NCBI GenBank assembly: GCA_029931535.1
Contig: JAQPZY010001660.1
Span: 5,047,001 to 5,111,000, forward strand
DNA length: 64,000 nt
DNA from: Margaritifera margaritifera
Taxonomy: Eukaryota; Mollusca; Bivalvia; Unionida; Margaritiferidae
Reading direction: 5' to 3'
The notes below the pieces were generated by a model, which was not told where the DNA came from, ran no database searches, and saw nothing but the letters and a program-made list of their open reading frames with translations. Positions within the stretch are counted from its first letter, which is position 1, and every line of letters starts with the position of its first letter. A program made the position numbers and the translations under genes. Of the stretch, positions 39,881-51,562 are shown one piece after another.

Positions 39881-40249
39881 GTCCTGCTTGACCCACAGGG
39901 AAAAATATGATACTGATTTCAAGGTCAAAATCATTGAAAGTTATCTGTAATTCTCAAACTTTTTGTAAAACACATAAGAATACCCTTTCTGATACTAGGG
40001 ATAGACAAATTAATGTTTATATTCTTTTTTATTGTATTTTTCAAAACAAGTATGTTAGACCATACTGACTCAACCCTACCCCCATTCCCCACCACACCCC
40101 CCGTACCCGTGCAACTCAGAAATAAATAAACATTACTTTGGGATATAGACATTATTAATTTAGTACCAAAATGAAAAATACGAATAACAATTATTCAAAT
40201 ACTGTACAATTTCTCGCAATAGAGCTCATTCAAAATGCAGAAATATTTT

Positions 40250-41300
40250 TAAAACTAAATGACAGAGAAGCAACATCTTACGTATTTGTTCTATGATCCT
40301 GAAAGTCCTATCGCATATGCTAACGTGAATAATATATAGTAGGAAATCAAAAAAGGTAAGAAGATCAAATACAGTGAATCGAAAGAATGGTTGAATTAAC
40401 AATCTACCTGCACATTACACAAACAAACGATAATAGTATGAAAAGTTTCATGTAAATGACGTTTATTCTCAATGGCAGTCAGACATTGTTGACATACAAT
40501 CATACGAGCATGATAATAACGGACACACATACATTTTCAACGTGAAAGATATTTTCTCCAAATATTTCTTGGGCTGAAAAAGTCAAATCGAAAAGAGGTG
40601 ATGATATATATGACGCATTTAAAAGAATCTTTAAGGAGCGAAAAACAGAAAAGATACAGTTCAATGCAGAGAAAGAATCTGACAACAGCAAGATTAAGGA
40701 TTTGTTGGAGAAAGAAAATATCGGACATTTTACTACGCACTCTGAGAAGAAAGCCTGTGTTGTGCAAAGGTTTAAGAGAAATTTGAAAACAAGAATGTGT
40801 AAATAGTTGGGGGTTTTTTTTAAAAAACAAAAGAAAAAAAGAGACCAGGAAGCCGGATTATGTTTTGCCTAATCTGATCGATCGATATAATACCACTTAT
40901 CACAGATCCATAGACATGACTCCATTCAAAGTAAACAAGGAAGAAAATAGGTCTACAGTCTGGTTTAATGTATTTGGTATCTAACAACTCTTGTATCTAA
41001 ATACCAAAATATAAAATAGGTCAAACGGTTATGGTTTGAAAATAAAAATCTATCTTTGCAAAATAATAATTACCTAATTTTACGGAGGAAATTTTCAATA
41101 TCAATTGTATGATATTAGGTGACCCAATCGTATATAAATATGAAAACTTTAAGGAAGAGAATTTTGAGGGGGGGGGCAATTTTAAGAGGAAGAGTCTTTT
41201 CTCCTCGATAAATAAGATGCTTTGTACACGGTTGAAAATATTTTGAAGACGAAAATAAATGAAAGGCTATGATGGTTCCTTTAAAACAGTTGGGAATCAC
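40250..41300 (+). pseudogene. Polinton/Maverick integrase, copy 1 (broken)
   Basis: Polintons use a retrovirus-type DDE integrase to insert. Pieces in order are a YDPESPIAYANVNNI N-terminus (about 40285-40335), YSESKEWLN, and the start of the catalytic core SQWQSDIVDIQSYEHDNNGH with its first Asp. IFSKYF, KQKRYSSMQRKNLTTARLR and HFTTHSEKKACVVQRFKRNL follow, where the catalytic Glu position carries Gln. Then come LIDRYNTTYHRSIDMTPF and a chromodomain-like C-terminus with GQTVMV and YKAEE remnants up to about 41270. Stops and shifts occur throughout. It is parallel to 54050-54985. Confidence 0.85.
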
Positions 41301-41389
41301 ATGTAAACATTGCGTCGCTTAAATAATAGAAGACATAAAATTTATCACTCAGAGGTTCAAAGAAAGGCCTAAAAATGAAATCGAACCGA

Positions 41390-41745
41390 TCATAATAAAG
41401 GACAGATACAGTGACGTTTTGCATAATGAAATTATTCCGTTGAAACAATATATAGATGTTTGCTTGAATTGCAACAGAATTTCGAATGAGAATAAAATTG
41501 TTATCATCACCAATAAGGGAAAGATTGGATGTTTCTGCTCAGACATATGCAAGCAGATAATGATGGCTCTGGACAAGAACGTTATCAATATTGTCAAAGA
41601 AATATTATTTATTATCTTCTCAGTTTATTTCTTTAACAAGTCTGAACAGACCAAAATAAACAGAATAATTCACGACTTAAACTTTAATTGGTTTGTATGG
41701 TACAATGATTTTAGAGAGCAATTACATCATCAAATTCATCTGTAA
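41390..41745 (+). pseudogene. Polinton copy 1, small CxxC protein after integrase
   Basis: An open frame of 108 codons (41419-41745), extendable upstream through KDRYSDVL to about 41398. Its motif VCLNCNRISNEN, then GCFCSDICKQIMMALDKN, gives two Cys pairs (CxxC and CxxxC with a preceding CFC) in treble-clef style. The hydrophobic IIFSVYFF segment and the SEQTKINRIIHDL end are mirrored, in decayed form, at 55190-55490 of the second Polinton. Shared position after the integrase argues for a real element gene. Function is unknown; it could be a zinc-binding DNA-associated protein. Confidence 0.6.
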
Positions 41746-41764
41746 AAATACAAGTAGAAAATAA

Positions 41765-41962
41765 ATGAGGAGCATATGTTACAAAAATGCCGGGAAGAAA
41801 TTTCCATCGACCAGATGGAAAAATGAAACAAAAATACCAATTTTGGTAACACGAAATTTATATCGTAATGGAGGAAATGTTAAGAATAGAGAAAACAATC
41901 GGAAACAAATTGCTCGCGAGTGTCGAAAAACTGTAACGATCACAAGTAAAGTAAATTTCTAA
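41765..41962 (+). pseudogene. Polinton copy 1, small basic protein
   Basis: A 65-codon frame MRSICYKNAGKKFPSTRWKN, with later LYRNGGNVKNRENNRKQIA and CRKTV. The decayed equivalent at 55555-55750 keeps NAGKKS, WYRNGRDAL and IENN. The AGKK segment preceded by Cys suggests a lost zinc knuckle, and the composition suggests nucleic-acid binding. No family recognised. Confidence 0.5.
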
Positions 41963-42129
41963 CTAACTTTGTATTGAATAAATAGTACTGTAGTAAATGC
42001 CTACAATAATTTATTGTTCAATACACAAAAGTGTAAGAAGACAATTACAACCGCCGTAAGTCAGTCTTTCGACAAATAAGACAAATTAACAGATATGCAT
42101 AAAGAAATTGAAGTATTACCTGAAGACTC

Positions 42130-42625
42130 CAGGACTCGTTAATTATTGCTTTAAATGAGTATAGATTTTATGGGTGAAATAATCAGGACTTGTAGGAAAA
42201 TTAGAGAGTTTGGTTATATAAATGTTCAGCTTGACTTGGCAACACGCGCAATGAAAACAGAAAACAGACCAAATTTAGATATAGGTGTAACAGAAAAAAG
42301 TCTTTAAATACCAAAAAACATAAATGAAATTCAAAAGATAATTGATAGTCTTTTTGAAATGCTGCACAAATAATTTTATCGGGAAAAAGTCAGGAGACAA
42401 ATTTGTCTTTTGGTAGGATAGAAGTTTTGGACATTACATACAGATAGATACAGTGGAACATCATACATAAAATCACCTAAATGGTTACAAGAAATAAAAT
42501 GCGCATATTAATGTTGAACATAAGGATAATAAATACTTCTTTCATGCTGTGGAATCTACAATAAGCTTCTCAAGAGATCATCCGTATAGACCATCACGTG
42601 ATTGATGGCAGGCATTGTGGATGTG
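42130..42625 (+). pseudogene. Polinton protein-primed DNA polymerase B (pPolB), copy 1, N-terminal part
   Basis: Contains MSIDFMGEIIRTCRKIREFG, DLATRAMKTENRPNLDIGV and, after shifts, GTSYIKSPKWLQEIK and HINVEHKDNKYFFHAVEST (about 42458-42555). The last two match the N-terminal 'SYI.LP.WI..KKA.iNv.NkD..CF' region upstream of the exonuclease in Polinton and adenovirus-like pPolB. The gene is interrupted here by a LINE and resumes at about 45170. Confidence 0.8.
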
Positions 42626-42749
42626 TTTTTCTCTTCTGTCGCTTTTAATCGTGGAAACTCTGGATTATGTTAAATTTTGATGATGTTAGCTGTGTTGTCG
42701 TCATAAGTTTTATATATAATTTAAATATCTAGAAGTCCGAAAAAAGCCA

Positions 42750-43390
42750 GTGGGTTCTGAAAAGGTTGAGTTTGGTGATTACATCGGTAATAGATTTATT
42801 CCGCTTCGTGACAATGCCTCAAACATGGTGGATACTAGCAATTCCAGGGCTGAAATTTGTGACGTGGTGGAACGCAAGAAGAGGCACAGATTCAGCTCGG
42901 GTGTTATGCATTCTTCTGTAAATACGACAGTTTGTGTCACTATGTCTCTTCATGATAAACCTTTTACTTTGTTTTCTAAGATCTGTAATGTTGAAGTTTG
43001 ACAGAATCACGTGTTTTCTCAACAATAACTTTCAAATCGCATAATAGCTGTTGTGAAGCTTTTTTCAGCCCACTCTTGATTCTAATGCAATGCTCTTAAA
43101 ACGTTAGTATATAAATCAATAGATTTTGACATGGGAAGCAGGCGTAACAATTTGATATTCAGAGGAATTACTGAAAGTCGGAGTGTTTTTATGTCCTCAG
43201 GGATCTCATTTACAATTAATTATCCCTAAACTGATCCATCAGACATGTATCTAGTTCTAGCTCACCGACTTGATGAATGGGGCATCAAGAGAACAATGTC
43301 CAGTTCGTGGTCTCTGCAACAGATGAACCTTCCAATAGACCAATTATTGTTGCATTCTGAGATAATTGAGACATGGAGACTATCCTGAGT
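42750..43390 (+). pseudogene. LINE ORF1 (RRM-type) inserted into Polinton pPolB
   Basis: The plus frames contain SRAEICDVVERKKRHRFSSG (about 42835-42900), FDMGSRRNNLIFRGITESRS (about 43125-43185), DPSDMYLVLAHRLDEWG and NRPIIVAF. This is the order seen in LINE ORF1 proteins: a 'sRrnNLiF.Gi.E' RRM start, then 'AHRlG' and 'RPIIV.F'. Stops split the frame. ORF1 binds LINE RNA as a chaperone. It is followed by the matching EN/RT remnant at 43640-45135. Confidence 0.75.
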
Positions 43391-43632
43391 CGTGATTACA
43401 AGATCAAGGGTACTGCATATTCCCGCTTAAAATTGTGGCCGCCAGAAGAAGAAAACATCTGGCCTGAGCGCATGAGAGCACGTTGAATGCCAAACACCCA
43501 TGTGACACTGAAATATCGCTTTAAGCTTGTAGTGAATGGAAATGTGGTAGTAGGCGAATTCCCTGATTGGTTTAATATCATTAAAATGTATCGTGCAGAT
43601 CAACGTTAACATCCCCCAGCAACACACTATCT
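43385..43632 (-). pseudogene. L2/CR1-type LINE endonuclease fragment, antisense, nested
   Basis: On the minus strand, LLGDVNVDLHDTF lies at about 43610-43572 and STLDLVITTQDSLHVSII at about 43412-43360. These match the 'GDFNi.l' and 'tLDLVit' motifs of apurinic-type LINE endonucleases. It lies between ORF1 and EN/RT pieces of a plus-strand LINE, replacing most of that element's endonuclease, so it represents a further insertion or rearrangement. Confidence 0.75.
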
Positions 43633-43639
43633 CCAGCTG

Positions 43640-45135
43640 ATGATGATGATGCTAAAGTGCAAGACTGGTGCGTTGGGGATAGTCAATCTTGATTCATGTA
43701 TGCAAATACGCTTGTGGTTGATGATGCGAACATTTTTTCAGACCATTGCCTACTTTCCTTATCATTTTCTTTTCCGTCTTCAGTTTTTGAAAATACGTAT
43801 GAAAATCATGCATGCGTTGAAATTGAAAATACCTTTGTTTGGAATACAATGTATGAAGATGAATATATAAATAACTTAAGATCCCATAACATAGTACAAT
43901 ATTTAAAAGATGTCAATAGCCTGCTAAGTTCTGATTGTACGTACGATTATATTAATACTGGTATAAATCAATGCATATTTCAAATTGCTTATGCACACCT
44001 ATACATCAGAAACGTACTAATGCTGTTCTACCGAGGTCGGACAAACGTTATACACCACCATTGTATAGTTTTAATTTCCAATTAAAGAAGAAATAATTCT
44101 TATCCAATCTGAATGAGTTTAGAAAATCAAAGACAATGTTAGAAGACCTGAAAGGATAAAATCCAATGCCAATTATAAAAATGACTGCAAGAAAATATAG
44201 ATTGGAAGAATTGTGTGAAGTGCATTTCATTAATGCCAACAAATATTAAAAGTTATTAAAGGACACATCTTGTTCTCCACAAACAAATATTTCATTCTCA
44301 TACATGGCTCAGTATTTCCAGTCGATTAATAACCCTTTAGTTCCTTATTATCGTCTTGATGATAATATAATTGATTTTAGCGAACGCTATGCGAAGGGTA
44401 AGTTCTAAATCATGTTTGATAAATTCAATACTGAGAGTTCTCATAACTAAATTATTTAAGCATTGCACACTTTAAATAGTGGAGAAAAGTGTGGACCATA
44501 TATAATTTTAAATGAATGTTTGATTCTTGGCGCTGAAACACAGGTTCATTTTTTACTTAAATTACTTAATACTTTTTTCAATACAGATCATTTTCCAAGA
44601 ACATAGATGGATATATTGTTCCCTTCCAAACGAAATGACATGTTAATGATGGACATATTGCAGAGGTATTACCCTACTCAGTTCAGTCGGAAAACTTTTC
44701 ACAAGTATGTTGAATGTAAGACTGATGAATTTGGCTAAAAGATATTATGTTTGTTCTCAGTTCAGTCGGAAAACTTTTCACAAGTATGTTGAATGTAAGA
44801 CTGGTGAATTTGGCTAAAATATATTATGTTTGTATTGAATCACATCTAGGTTTTAGTAACAATATGGGGACTAGAGTTTTTATATATTCATTATGCATGG
44901 TTTAATTGCCAAAATGATAAATAATGGTATAAAAAAAAGATATTGTGGATTCAATGACTTTGAAAAAGCTTTTGATCATGTTGTTAGAGATAATCTATGG
45001 TGCAAATTGATTAAACTAGGTGTTCTTGGCAAAGTGTTAAATATTATTCAAGAAGGTATGAAATATAATATTAAAGGCAAAGTTTCAGAATGCAAGGTTA
45101 ATGTTGTTCTCCATTTGTATTTGCAGCTGATATAA
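43640..45135 (+). pseudogene. LINE endonuclease end and reverse transcriptase, nested in Polinton
   Basis: FSDHCLLSLSFSF at about 43733-43771 is the terminal SDH motif of the endonuclease, followed by the linker FVWNTMYEDEYINNL. The RT start is SSVGKLFTSMLNVRLMNLAK near 44685, and RT block YCGFNDFEKAFDHVVRDNLW...LIKLGVLGKVLNIIQ lies at 44941-45060, where the first catalytic Asp region is visible. The YADD half is missing. An 81-bp tandem duplication at about 44675-44835 doubles the RT start. The RT matches the CR1-like/RTE-like group common in molluscs; I do not fix the clade. Confidence 0.75.
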
Positions 45136-45169
45136 ATGACATGCAATAGGTAATCACGTATATAACACA

Positions 45170-46105
45170 AAAGGAATAATGCCTAAAATGGGTTCTGTTC
45201 TGAAATTCAAAAATTATCAACATCAGCTAAAACTTCCGTATGTTCTATATTGTGATTTCGAAGTATCATGAAACCAATAAACATTTGCAAACAGGACTCC
45301 TATAAACATGGACATTGCAAACAGCCAAATATATACCATCAGGATTTTGTCTTCACATCAGATATGATTACAGAAACGACCACAAAGACCACGAGCCTAT
45401 AGTATGCAGAGGAGCATAATGTGTTAAGAATACTTACGAGCATTTGCAGAATAAAAAATATTTTTTTAATACAAAAAACGGAAACTGTGTACGAAGAACT
45501 TAGATCTAAAAACACTGCTAAAATGATATCCACGGAAGAAGATACGAAACATTTTATTTCCACAAACAAATCACGAGTACTATGTCAGTGATGAACGTAA
45601 AATGAGAGATGACAGGGTATACGATAGGTCAAGATCATTCACTAAGTACCTAGATGCTAAAACAAGTTGTATGATTGTGCCATGACTTAATTGATGCAAG
45701 TTGCAAATTTTCAATGGGCCTCCAAACAACAAATCATACTCATAAAAAATGATCTAATGTCTCGGACAGATGATGAAAAGTTTTGGTTGTATTTTAGAAC
45801 TAGATTTATAGACACCAGCACAGCTACTCGAATATTTCAAAGACTAATTGTTAACGTCAGAAACATTAATCCCACGAGAATGTGATTTATCATCATTACA
45901 AAAGAATTTAATAGAGGAGAAAAATATTACAAGCGTCAGTGCATACGTTATTATGCACGTTAAAGAACAAAATATAGATACGTCATCCACTATCGTAATT
46001 TAAAGTTTTATGTTCAGTTAGGTCTAAAACTAAAGAAGATACATAAAATCGTGTTATTCGACCAAGAACCATAGATACAATCTTACATTGAATTCAGCAC
46101 CAACT
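45170..46105 (+). pseudogene. Polinton pPolB, copy 1, exonuclease to palm region (broken)
   Basis: LKFKNYQHQLKLPYVLYCDFE at about 45213-45270 is the exonuclease I motif region, with D-F-E. Later YDRSRSFTKYLDAKTS (about 45620) and FQWASKQQIILIKNDLMS (45703-45760) correspond to the palm entry, and a shifted FMFS...RRYIKSCYSTKNH near 46000-46070 to the segment before the conserved Leu-Arg block. The downstream catalytic DTD region is absent: sequence similarity stops near 46105. Parallel segments occur at 56400-56900 in copy 2. Confidence 0.8.
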
Positions 46106-46347
46106 AAAAGCACGAGTAGATATAACCAATTGTATAATTTATCATCAGGGTCTATCACAATTACATTGCCATCTCTAAAAGGCCATTTCGTGTTTTCAGT
46201 CTTGTATAATATAAATGTTGGACAGATGATGACAACATGGACGATGAAGTGCATGTAGTCTGCATCTATCAAATCTAGCACTAAGTTTATATTTCCACAG
46301 TTTGTAACATCACATATAATTATGTTACCAGGTTCTTTCAAATACAT
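46054..46347 (-). other. Unassigned 97-codon open frame at the Polinton copy 1 edge
   Basis: A minus-strand frame reading MYLKEPGNIIICDVTNCGNI...VIVIDPDDKLYNWLYLLVLL. Its last 20 codons are antisense to the pPolB remnant, so that part is certainly spurious. The rest (46110-46347) could be a foreign fragment. No family recognised. Confidence 0.2.
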
Positions 46348-46466
46348 TTATTAAATGTCAGATAAAAGAACTATGTGTGTGTATACAAAACGGTGTTTTT
46401 TTCTCGCGCTGTCGTAAAGAAGGTATCAGAATTTATATTGTTGTTAGCTTAGATGAAATGTAGAAA

Positions 46467-46766
46467 GACTGTGTGTTTATTTCATGATCGTTGTCTTTAA
46501 ACAGGGTGTAGTTGCAATTGCAAGACTGTGTGTTTATTTCATGCTCGTTGTCTTTAAACCGTGCGCAGTTGCGATTGCAAAACTTGTGTTTATTTCATGA
46601 TCGTTGTCTTTAAACCGTGTGCAGTTGCGATTGCAAAACTGTGTGTTTATTTCATGATCGTTGTCTTTAAATTGTATGCAGTTGAGATTGCAAGACTGTG
46701 TGTTTTTTTCATGATCGTTGCATTTAAACCGTGTGCAGTTGCGATTGCAAGACTGGCCGTTTTTGT
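46467..46766. repeat. 57-bp minisatellite, five units
   Basis: Units start at 46467, 46524, 46581, 46637 and 46694 (one unit is 56 bp), with the boundary at 46751. Consensus features are GACTGTGTGTTTATTTCATG, ATCGTTGTCTTTAAAC and a GCAGTTGCGATTGCAA end. Because 57 is divisible by 3, a hydrophobic Cys-rich peptide period of 19 residues is readable in one frame. Confidence 0.95.
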
Positions 46767-47148
46767 CCTTATTATCTATATAATTCTTACCAACGTTTTC
46801 TTCTTCTATTCATTTGTCTGTCCTGTCTATCCCTTGACTAATACTTTTGGACTGCTTTTTATCTCCTGGAATGATATATATTTTACCACAATCTTAGAAA
46901 TGTACTGCCATCTGATTGTGAATGGACATAACAATCTTAGAAATATACTACGATTTGATCTGAATAGACATCACAATCGTAGAAATATACTGCCATCTGA
47001 TGCGAATAGACGTAATAATCTTAGAAATATACAGCCATCTGATGTCAACAGACATGACGATCGCATGGAGTCTGGCTTGTTTCATATGTCCCGATTCTCG
47101 CTGCTTGGCACAATTTTGGTTCTTACAAACAAGAATCAAAGGAAATGA
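46561..47148 (+). other. 195-codon frame spanning two minisatellites; coding status doubtful
   Basis: The frame begins inside the 57-bp array, giving repeats of the type FMIVVFKPCAVAIAKLCVY. It passes a unique hydrophobic stretch (AVFVLIIYIILTNVFFFYSF) and then reads the 42-bp array as hydrophilic Arg/Asn-rich repeats (NLRNILRFDLNRHHNRRNIL). Both periods are multiples of three, which would keep any such frame open and is enough to explain its length. There is no splice or promoter evidence. It could be a lineage-specific repetitive protein or an accident. Confidence 0.2.
46890..47060. repeat. 42-bp minisatellite, four units
   Basis: Units start at 46890, 46933, 46975 and 47017 (the first is 43 bp): AATCTTAGAAATATACTGCC, ATCTGATG and a GAATAGACATAAC-type end. 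Confidence 0.93.
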
Positions 47149-47998
47149 AGACAATAGCATGCGTTATGAAAATGAAATTAAAAATCGCACAATGTCTACG
47201 ATGAACATGTCTGAATCCGATCGCTAGATGACTGGTGTTTAAATGTACACTGAACCTATATATTTAATCCAATTAGTTATGGATGCCGTCATATATAATG
47301 GAATGATGTAGTAAATGCTGGAGATATTTTATCCTAACTTGTTGCTATTGCAATGTTGATAAGTGTTGACCGTACCTACAATATTTCTACTTTAAATATC
47401 TGTGAAAAAGTACCTATGTGTGTAAAGGCGCTGATTTCTGAAAATTTGCCAGAATTACTGAGTTCATGTTGTGCCCACCTGGTATACCATCACCTTCACT
47501 AATTTCTTACGGAAATAAAAGCAGTATTGTTTGAACATTTGATTTACATTCAAGCAACGAAGAGATTTCATTATAAACTACCTCGTCTTTCAAAACACGT
47601 TCAACATTAAAGTACTAACAGTAATATTAGTCATAGTTTAAAAATGTTTGTAATTTTTACATATTTTTGTTATAATGTAGATTGGTATGAATAATAACGT
47701 GTATTGGGAAGGCCATGTAATTCACAAGTATCTGAAACGTCTGTATAAATCAACGATAGATAATATTCCTGACAATTTCAATCTTTCGTTGTCACTGTCT
47801 CTATCACTACAATTCGAACATATGACGTTAGCTGATATAATTTTTCATGTCTACGACTTTACAAGGTGAAAGAATTTTAATATATTTGTAAATAAATGAC
47901 TTTTCCTTATGTAGTTTGATACATCTGTTTTCTCCCGCGATAGAAATGTTGTTGTAAATTTCAACAATTCGTTTACCGTGATGCATAGCATCTCAGGT

Positions 47999-48112
47999 AT
48001 GTATGTATGTATGTATGTATGTATGTATGTATGTATGTATGTATGTATGTATGTATGTGTTGCATTGTATTGTATTGTATTGTATTGTATTGTATTGTAT
48101 TGTATTGTATTT
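47999..48112. repeat. (GTAT)n followed by (TTGTA)n microsatellite
   Basis: A tetranucleotide run to about 48058, then a pentanucleotide run of about ten units to 48111. Confidence 0.97.
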
Positions 48113-49572
48113 ATGTGACTCAAAATTCATATTTGTCAAAGATTTCTAATTTTGTCAATTGAAGTTGACTCCATAACCTTTGTAGTAACTGAAACTGTCT
48201 TTTGAAGTCGCATTGTTATCTCTGAACGAATTACGTAAGTTTGTGCCATCATTGGTCCCTATAGGTAGTCCGCGCGAAAAGATATAGCATGGATATGGCA
48301 TCTTTGGAAACTGTAGTCCTAGAGTACTTTTAATCACCCTGAGGAGTATGTGTAGGCTTCTGCGATATTCAACGATTCAATAACATTTCGAATAGCTTAC
48401 CTGTGTCTAATTACGAGGTATTTACATATAATGTGCTTCAGTCTAAAAGTACATCCAGTCATATTTATTCACAGGAAGTTTGTTTTAAAAAAGGTTCTTA
48501 AACGAATGTTCTTTTTATGTGAAATTTATGAGACCAGTTGAGAAATATTATATGCCATGAGCTGCTTGCAGCGAGCGACATGTTTTATTATTCCACGAGT
48601 GTCATAACTTGCATGTCAAATGAACACTCGAGTAACGTTCTATTTATCACGTTACGTCAAGGACATTTAATTATTCCATTACGGTGCTATGTTAATTGTT
48701 CCGCATCAGTGTCGCGAACTATTTTTGTGATATGACGTCATGACATCAATAAGGGTGAGCATTTTCTGATAGAATGCTAATTCTTGACAATCAATCAAAT
48801 ATTAGCCTTGTATATTGTTGCCTAAAGTTTTTTGTTCAATTTAAACAGTCAATATCAAAACTCAGAAAACTCGTACCACTTAGTCATCGATATCAACTGA
48901 ACGATTTCACAAACGATCTACATTATTTGAATTAAAAAAGAGGGAATATTTGAAAAAAATGAAAATGGACATTGTTTTACAAATCAAAACTATTGCGGAC
49001 AAAAAAGAATGAATGTTGATAAACAAATAATAATTAACATGATATAACCTGTCAATAAAAGGTCCCCCCTCCAAATAAATAAAAAATTAATGTTCTCACC
49101 ATACGCCTCACAATGCATTACTTCTTCTAAGTAGGATCATACCACTGCCACAGTGCTGTAAATTTGGTTGTTAGATTCACCTGGAAAAAAACATTTTTTT
49201 TTTTATAATTCTGTGATACTTAACTTAGATTGTATTTACTCTTACTTTGTTCTTATGTGTCTTTGGTGCAGAATCAAAAGATCTTGTATCAGATAGAGAA
49301 GAAAAAACCTTAGATGTTTGTTTTTACATTTAGCAATGGAACATATGTTTGATGACGTGTAAAGTAGCACGTGAGCAGACGTCATAATATACCAATGACG
49401 TCACATTGTAACACGTCTGAGCCGCCACATTTGACCTGATTTCAGGCTTCGATGACCTCCGGGTTAAAAAAAAAGTTACGACAGCGATAATTCTGAAAGA
49501 GTTGAATTGTGAAGAGCGTGTTTTCTCATACTCAAAAATGTTCACAATGAAAATTAGAAAATTATAGTGCTT

Positions 49573-49613
49573 AACACAAACGCACAGACACACACACACA
49601 CACATATATATAT

Positions 49614-49672
<59 letters not shown>
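49573..49672. repeat. (CA)n-(TA)n microsatellite
   Basis: Mixed CACA/TATA with a final run of TA to 49672. Confidence 0.97.
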
Positions 49673-49675
<3 letters not shown>

Positions 49676-51430
49676 CAACCAAGTTTACATACTTAAAAGA
49701 ATTTGTAGAATTATTAGGATATCTCTAGTTTGCAGACAGTTTAATATTCTTATGAATGATATAATAGCGTGTTGGCATTTTAAATACGCAACCGATGTTT
49801 TCCTACGACAGCAAAATCCAATTAAAAAAATAATAATCCCAATGTAGGTTGCATGTACAATCTACTAACGTTACAAATAGGTTTGACTTTAAAAAGACTG
49901 AAAATGCTATCATCTTCTATCAACTAAAGGAACATGGAAGCAGCCAAAGGACAACTTCAAACTTGAACCAAAGAAGACACAGTGATTTAAATAATCAAGT
50001 AGCAAGGTGAACCAATAGATCTTGCCACAAAAATCGTTACTTTTATCCGTAGTTTGGGAATAAAATCCGCATTTACATGAAATTGGTATCTCATCAAAGT
50101 GGTAAGTGAAAATAAGGGTTCATTCTATACAGTCCCATTCTTTCAAATTTATTCATAATCTTATTTACCCTTTAAAAAATTAACCTACTCTGAAAGAGCA
50201 AATAGTTCCGGCCCCGAATTGTATTTACATACATAATGTGCAAATACTGGTTTTTGGTATTTTGTTGTTAACCACGATGAAGTTTTGACTTCATCAAGTG
50301 TTATGAAGCCATAGTGAGCACGATATCAACAATGATGTCAGATTGCGTACAAACCAATTATTTTAACAGCATTCTAACTGTAAGTGTGTAATTTAGTTAT
50401 GTTTACAATAAACTAAGAACTTGCAGCTTTCTTTCATATTCCATTACGTAGATGTATCTTGGAAAAGCTCACAGCGCCGACTAGTGCCACAATTTTATGA
50501 CGCTTTGTTTTCGTTTTACTTTCTTTTTCCCCAGGTCCAATTTTGGGTTTCTATGGCAAAGTGATGAAAGACAAATCAGGCCGGTTGACCCAGGCTTTAA
50601 GCACTAGGAAATTAGTGACCAGCCTGAAAAGAATTATTTGATTTGTCAGACGGATGCTGTAAATAACGACGCCCTCATATGAAGTATGATTTTCAGGTGC
50701 TTCAGTAAAAAGTATACATTTGCTAGTAGGTATTGCTTGTACCATGGTATGAAATACATGTATGTAAACTCTAGGGTTTGAGCACAGTAATTTGGGTACC
50801 ATTATCACCTGTGTGTACTGACTTCGCAGTTCTCCATAAAGTGGAGGAATAGACGAGGACAACAACAATGTATCTTGATGTCTTGAAAATGTATTTCATA
50901 AGATTACGTGTGCGTTCTAAATCTGTAACAAGGAAGTAAGTATACGTTGCGTAGAGTATTTGTTTCTTTGATGAATGTCGAAATACGCGTTAAGTTTTCA
51001 AATTGTCTTAGAAGAAATTAGTCTCTTCTAACCTCTTTAATTTTATTGTTCTGAATTTAACATTTTCTGCTAAAGTTGTCAATCGCAGTAAATCATTAGA
51101 AACTGGAAATAGAAAACCGGAAAGGAAGGTTTTTCAGTTGGACTCCTATGCAGATATTACGCATTGCGATAACAACTCTCTATTAACACGCTTAAATGCG
51201 AGAATATTTGTGATGGTGTCGTAATTTGCTAAACGATTGGGCAGCTTTCTTCTAATCTGATTCCATTGGCACACATTCGAGCCTGTTCTCTACTATTTGA
51301 TATGTGCATTTTAATCATGGGCCTTAAAACTTTGTTTCATTCGGTCCTAACAAATAAAACTTCTATTTGTATCTTGCTATAAAAAAAAGCCTTTAATACT
51401 AGAGCCAATATTTTTTTTTTTTTTGATGAT

Positions 51431-51562
51431 ACGCCTATGGCTGAGAGTCTATCGACATAATGTAATTCAACAATACGCCTACGGCTGAGAGTCTATCGAC
51501 ATAATGTAAATCAACAATACGCCTACGGCTGAGAGTCTATCGACATAATGTAAATCAACAAT
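51431..51562. repeat. 44-bp minisatellite, three units
   Basis: Units start at 51431, 51475 and 51519: ACGCCTACGGCTGAGAGTCT, ATCGACATAATGTAAATCAACAAT. The first unit differs at one base (TATGG) and the last two are nearly identical. Confidence 0.95.

Larger units (their letters stand above)
47150..51400. other. Mostly featureless AT-rich stretch
   Basis: Apart from the simple repeats listed separately, only short frames are seen. The longest (105 codons, minus, 50551-50868) contains a plausible acceptor TAATTCTTTTCAG at about 50630 on the minus strand but no recognised domain. CpG-containing patches lie near 48540-48750 and 49350-49460. Confidence 0.4.
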
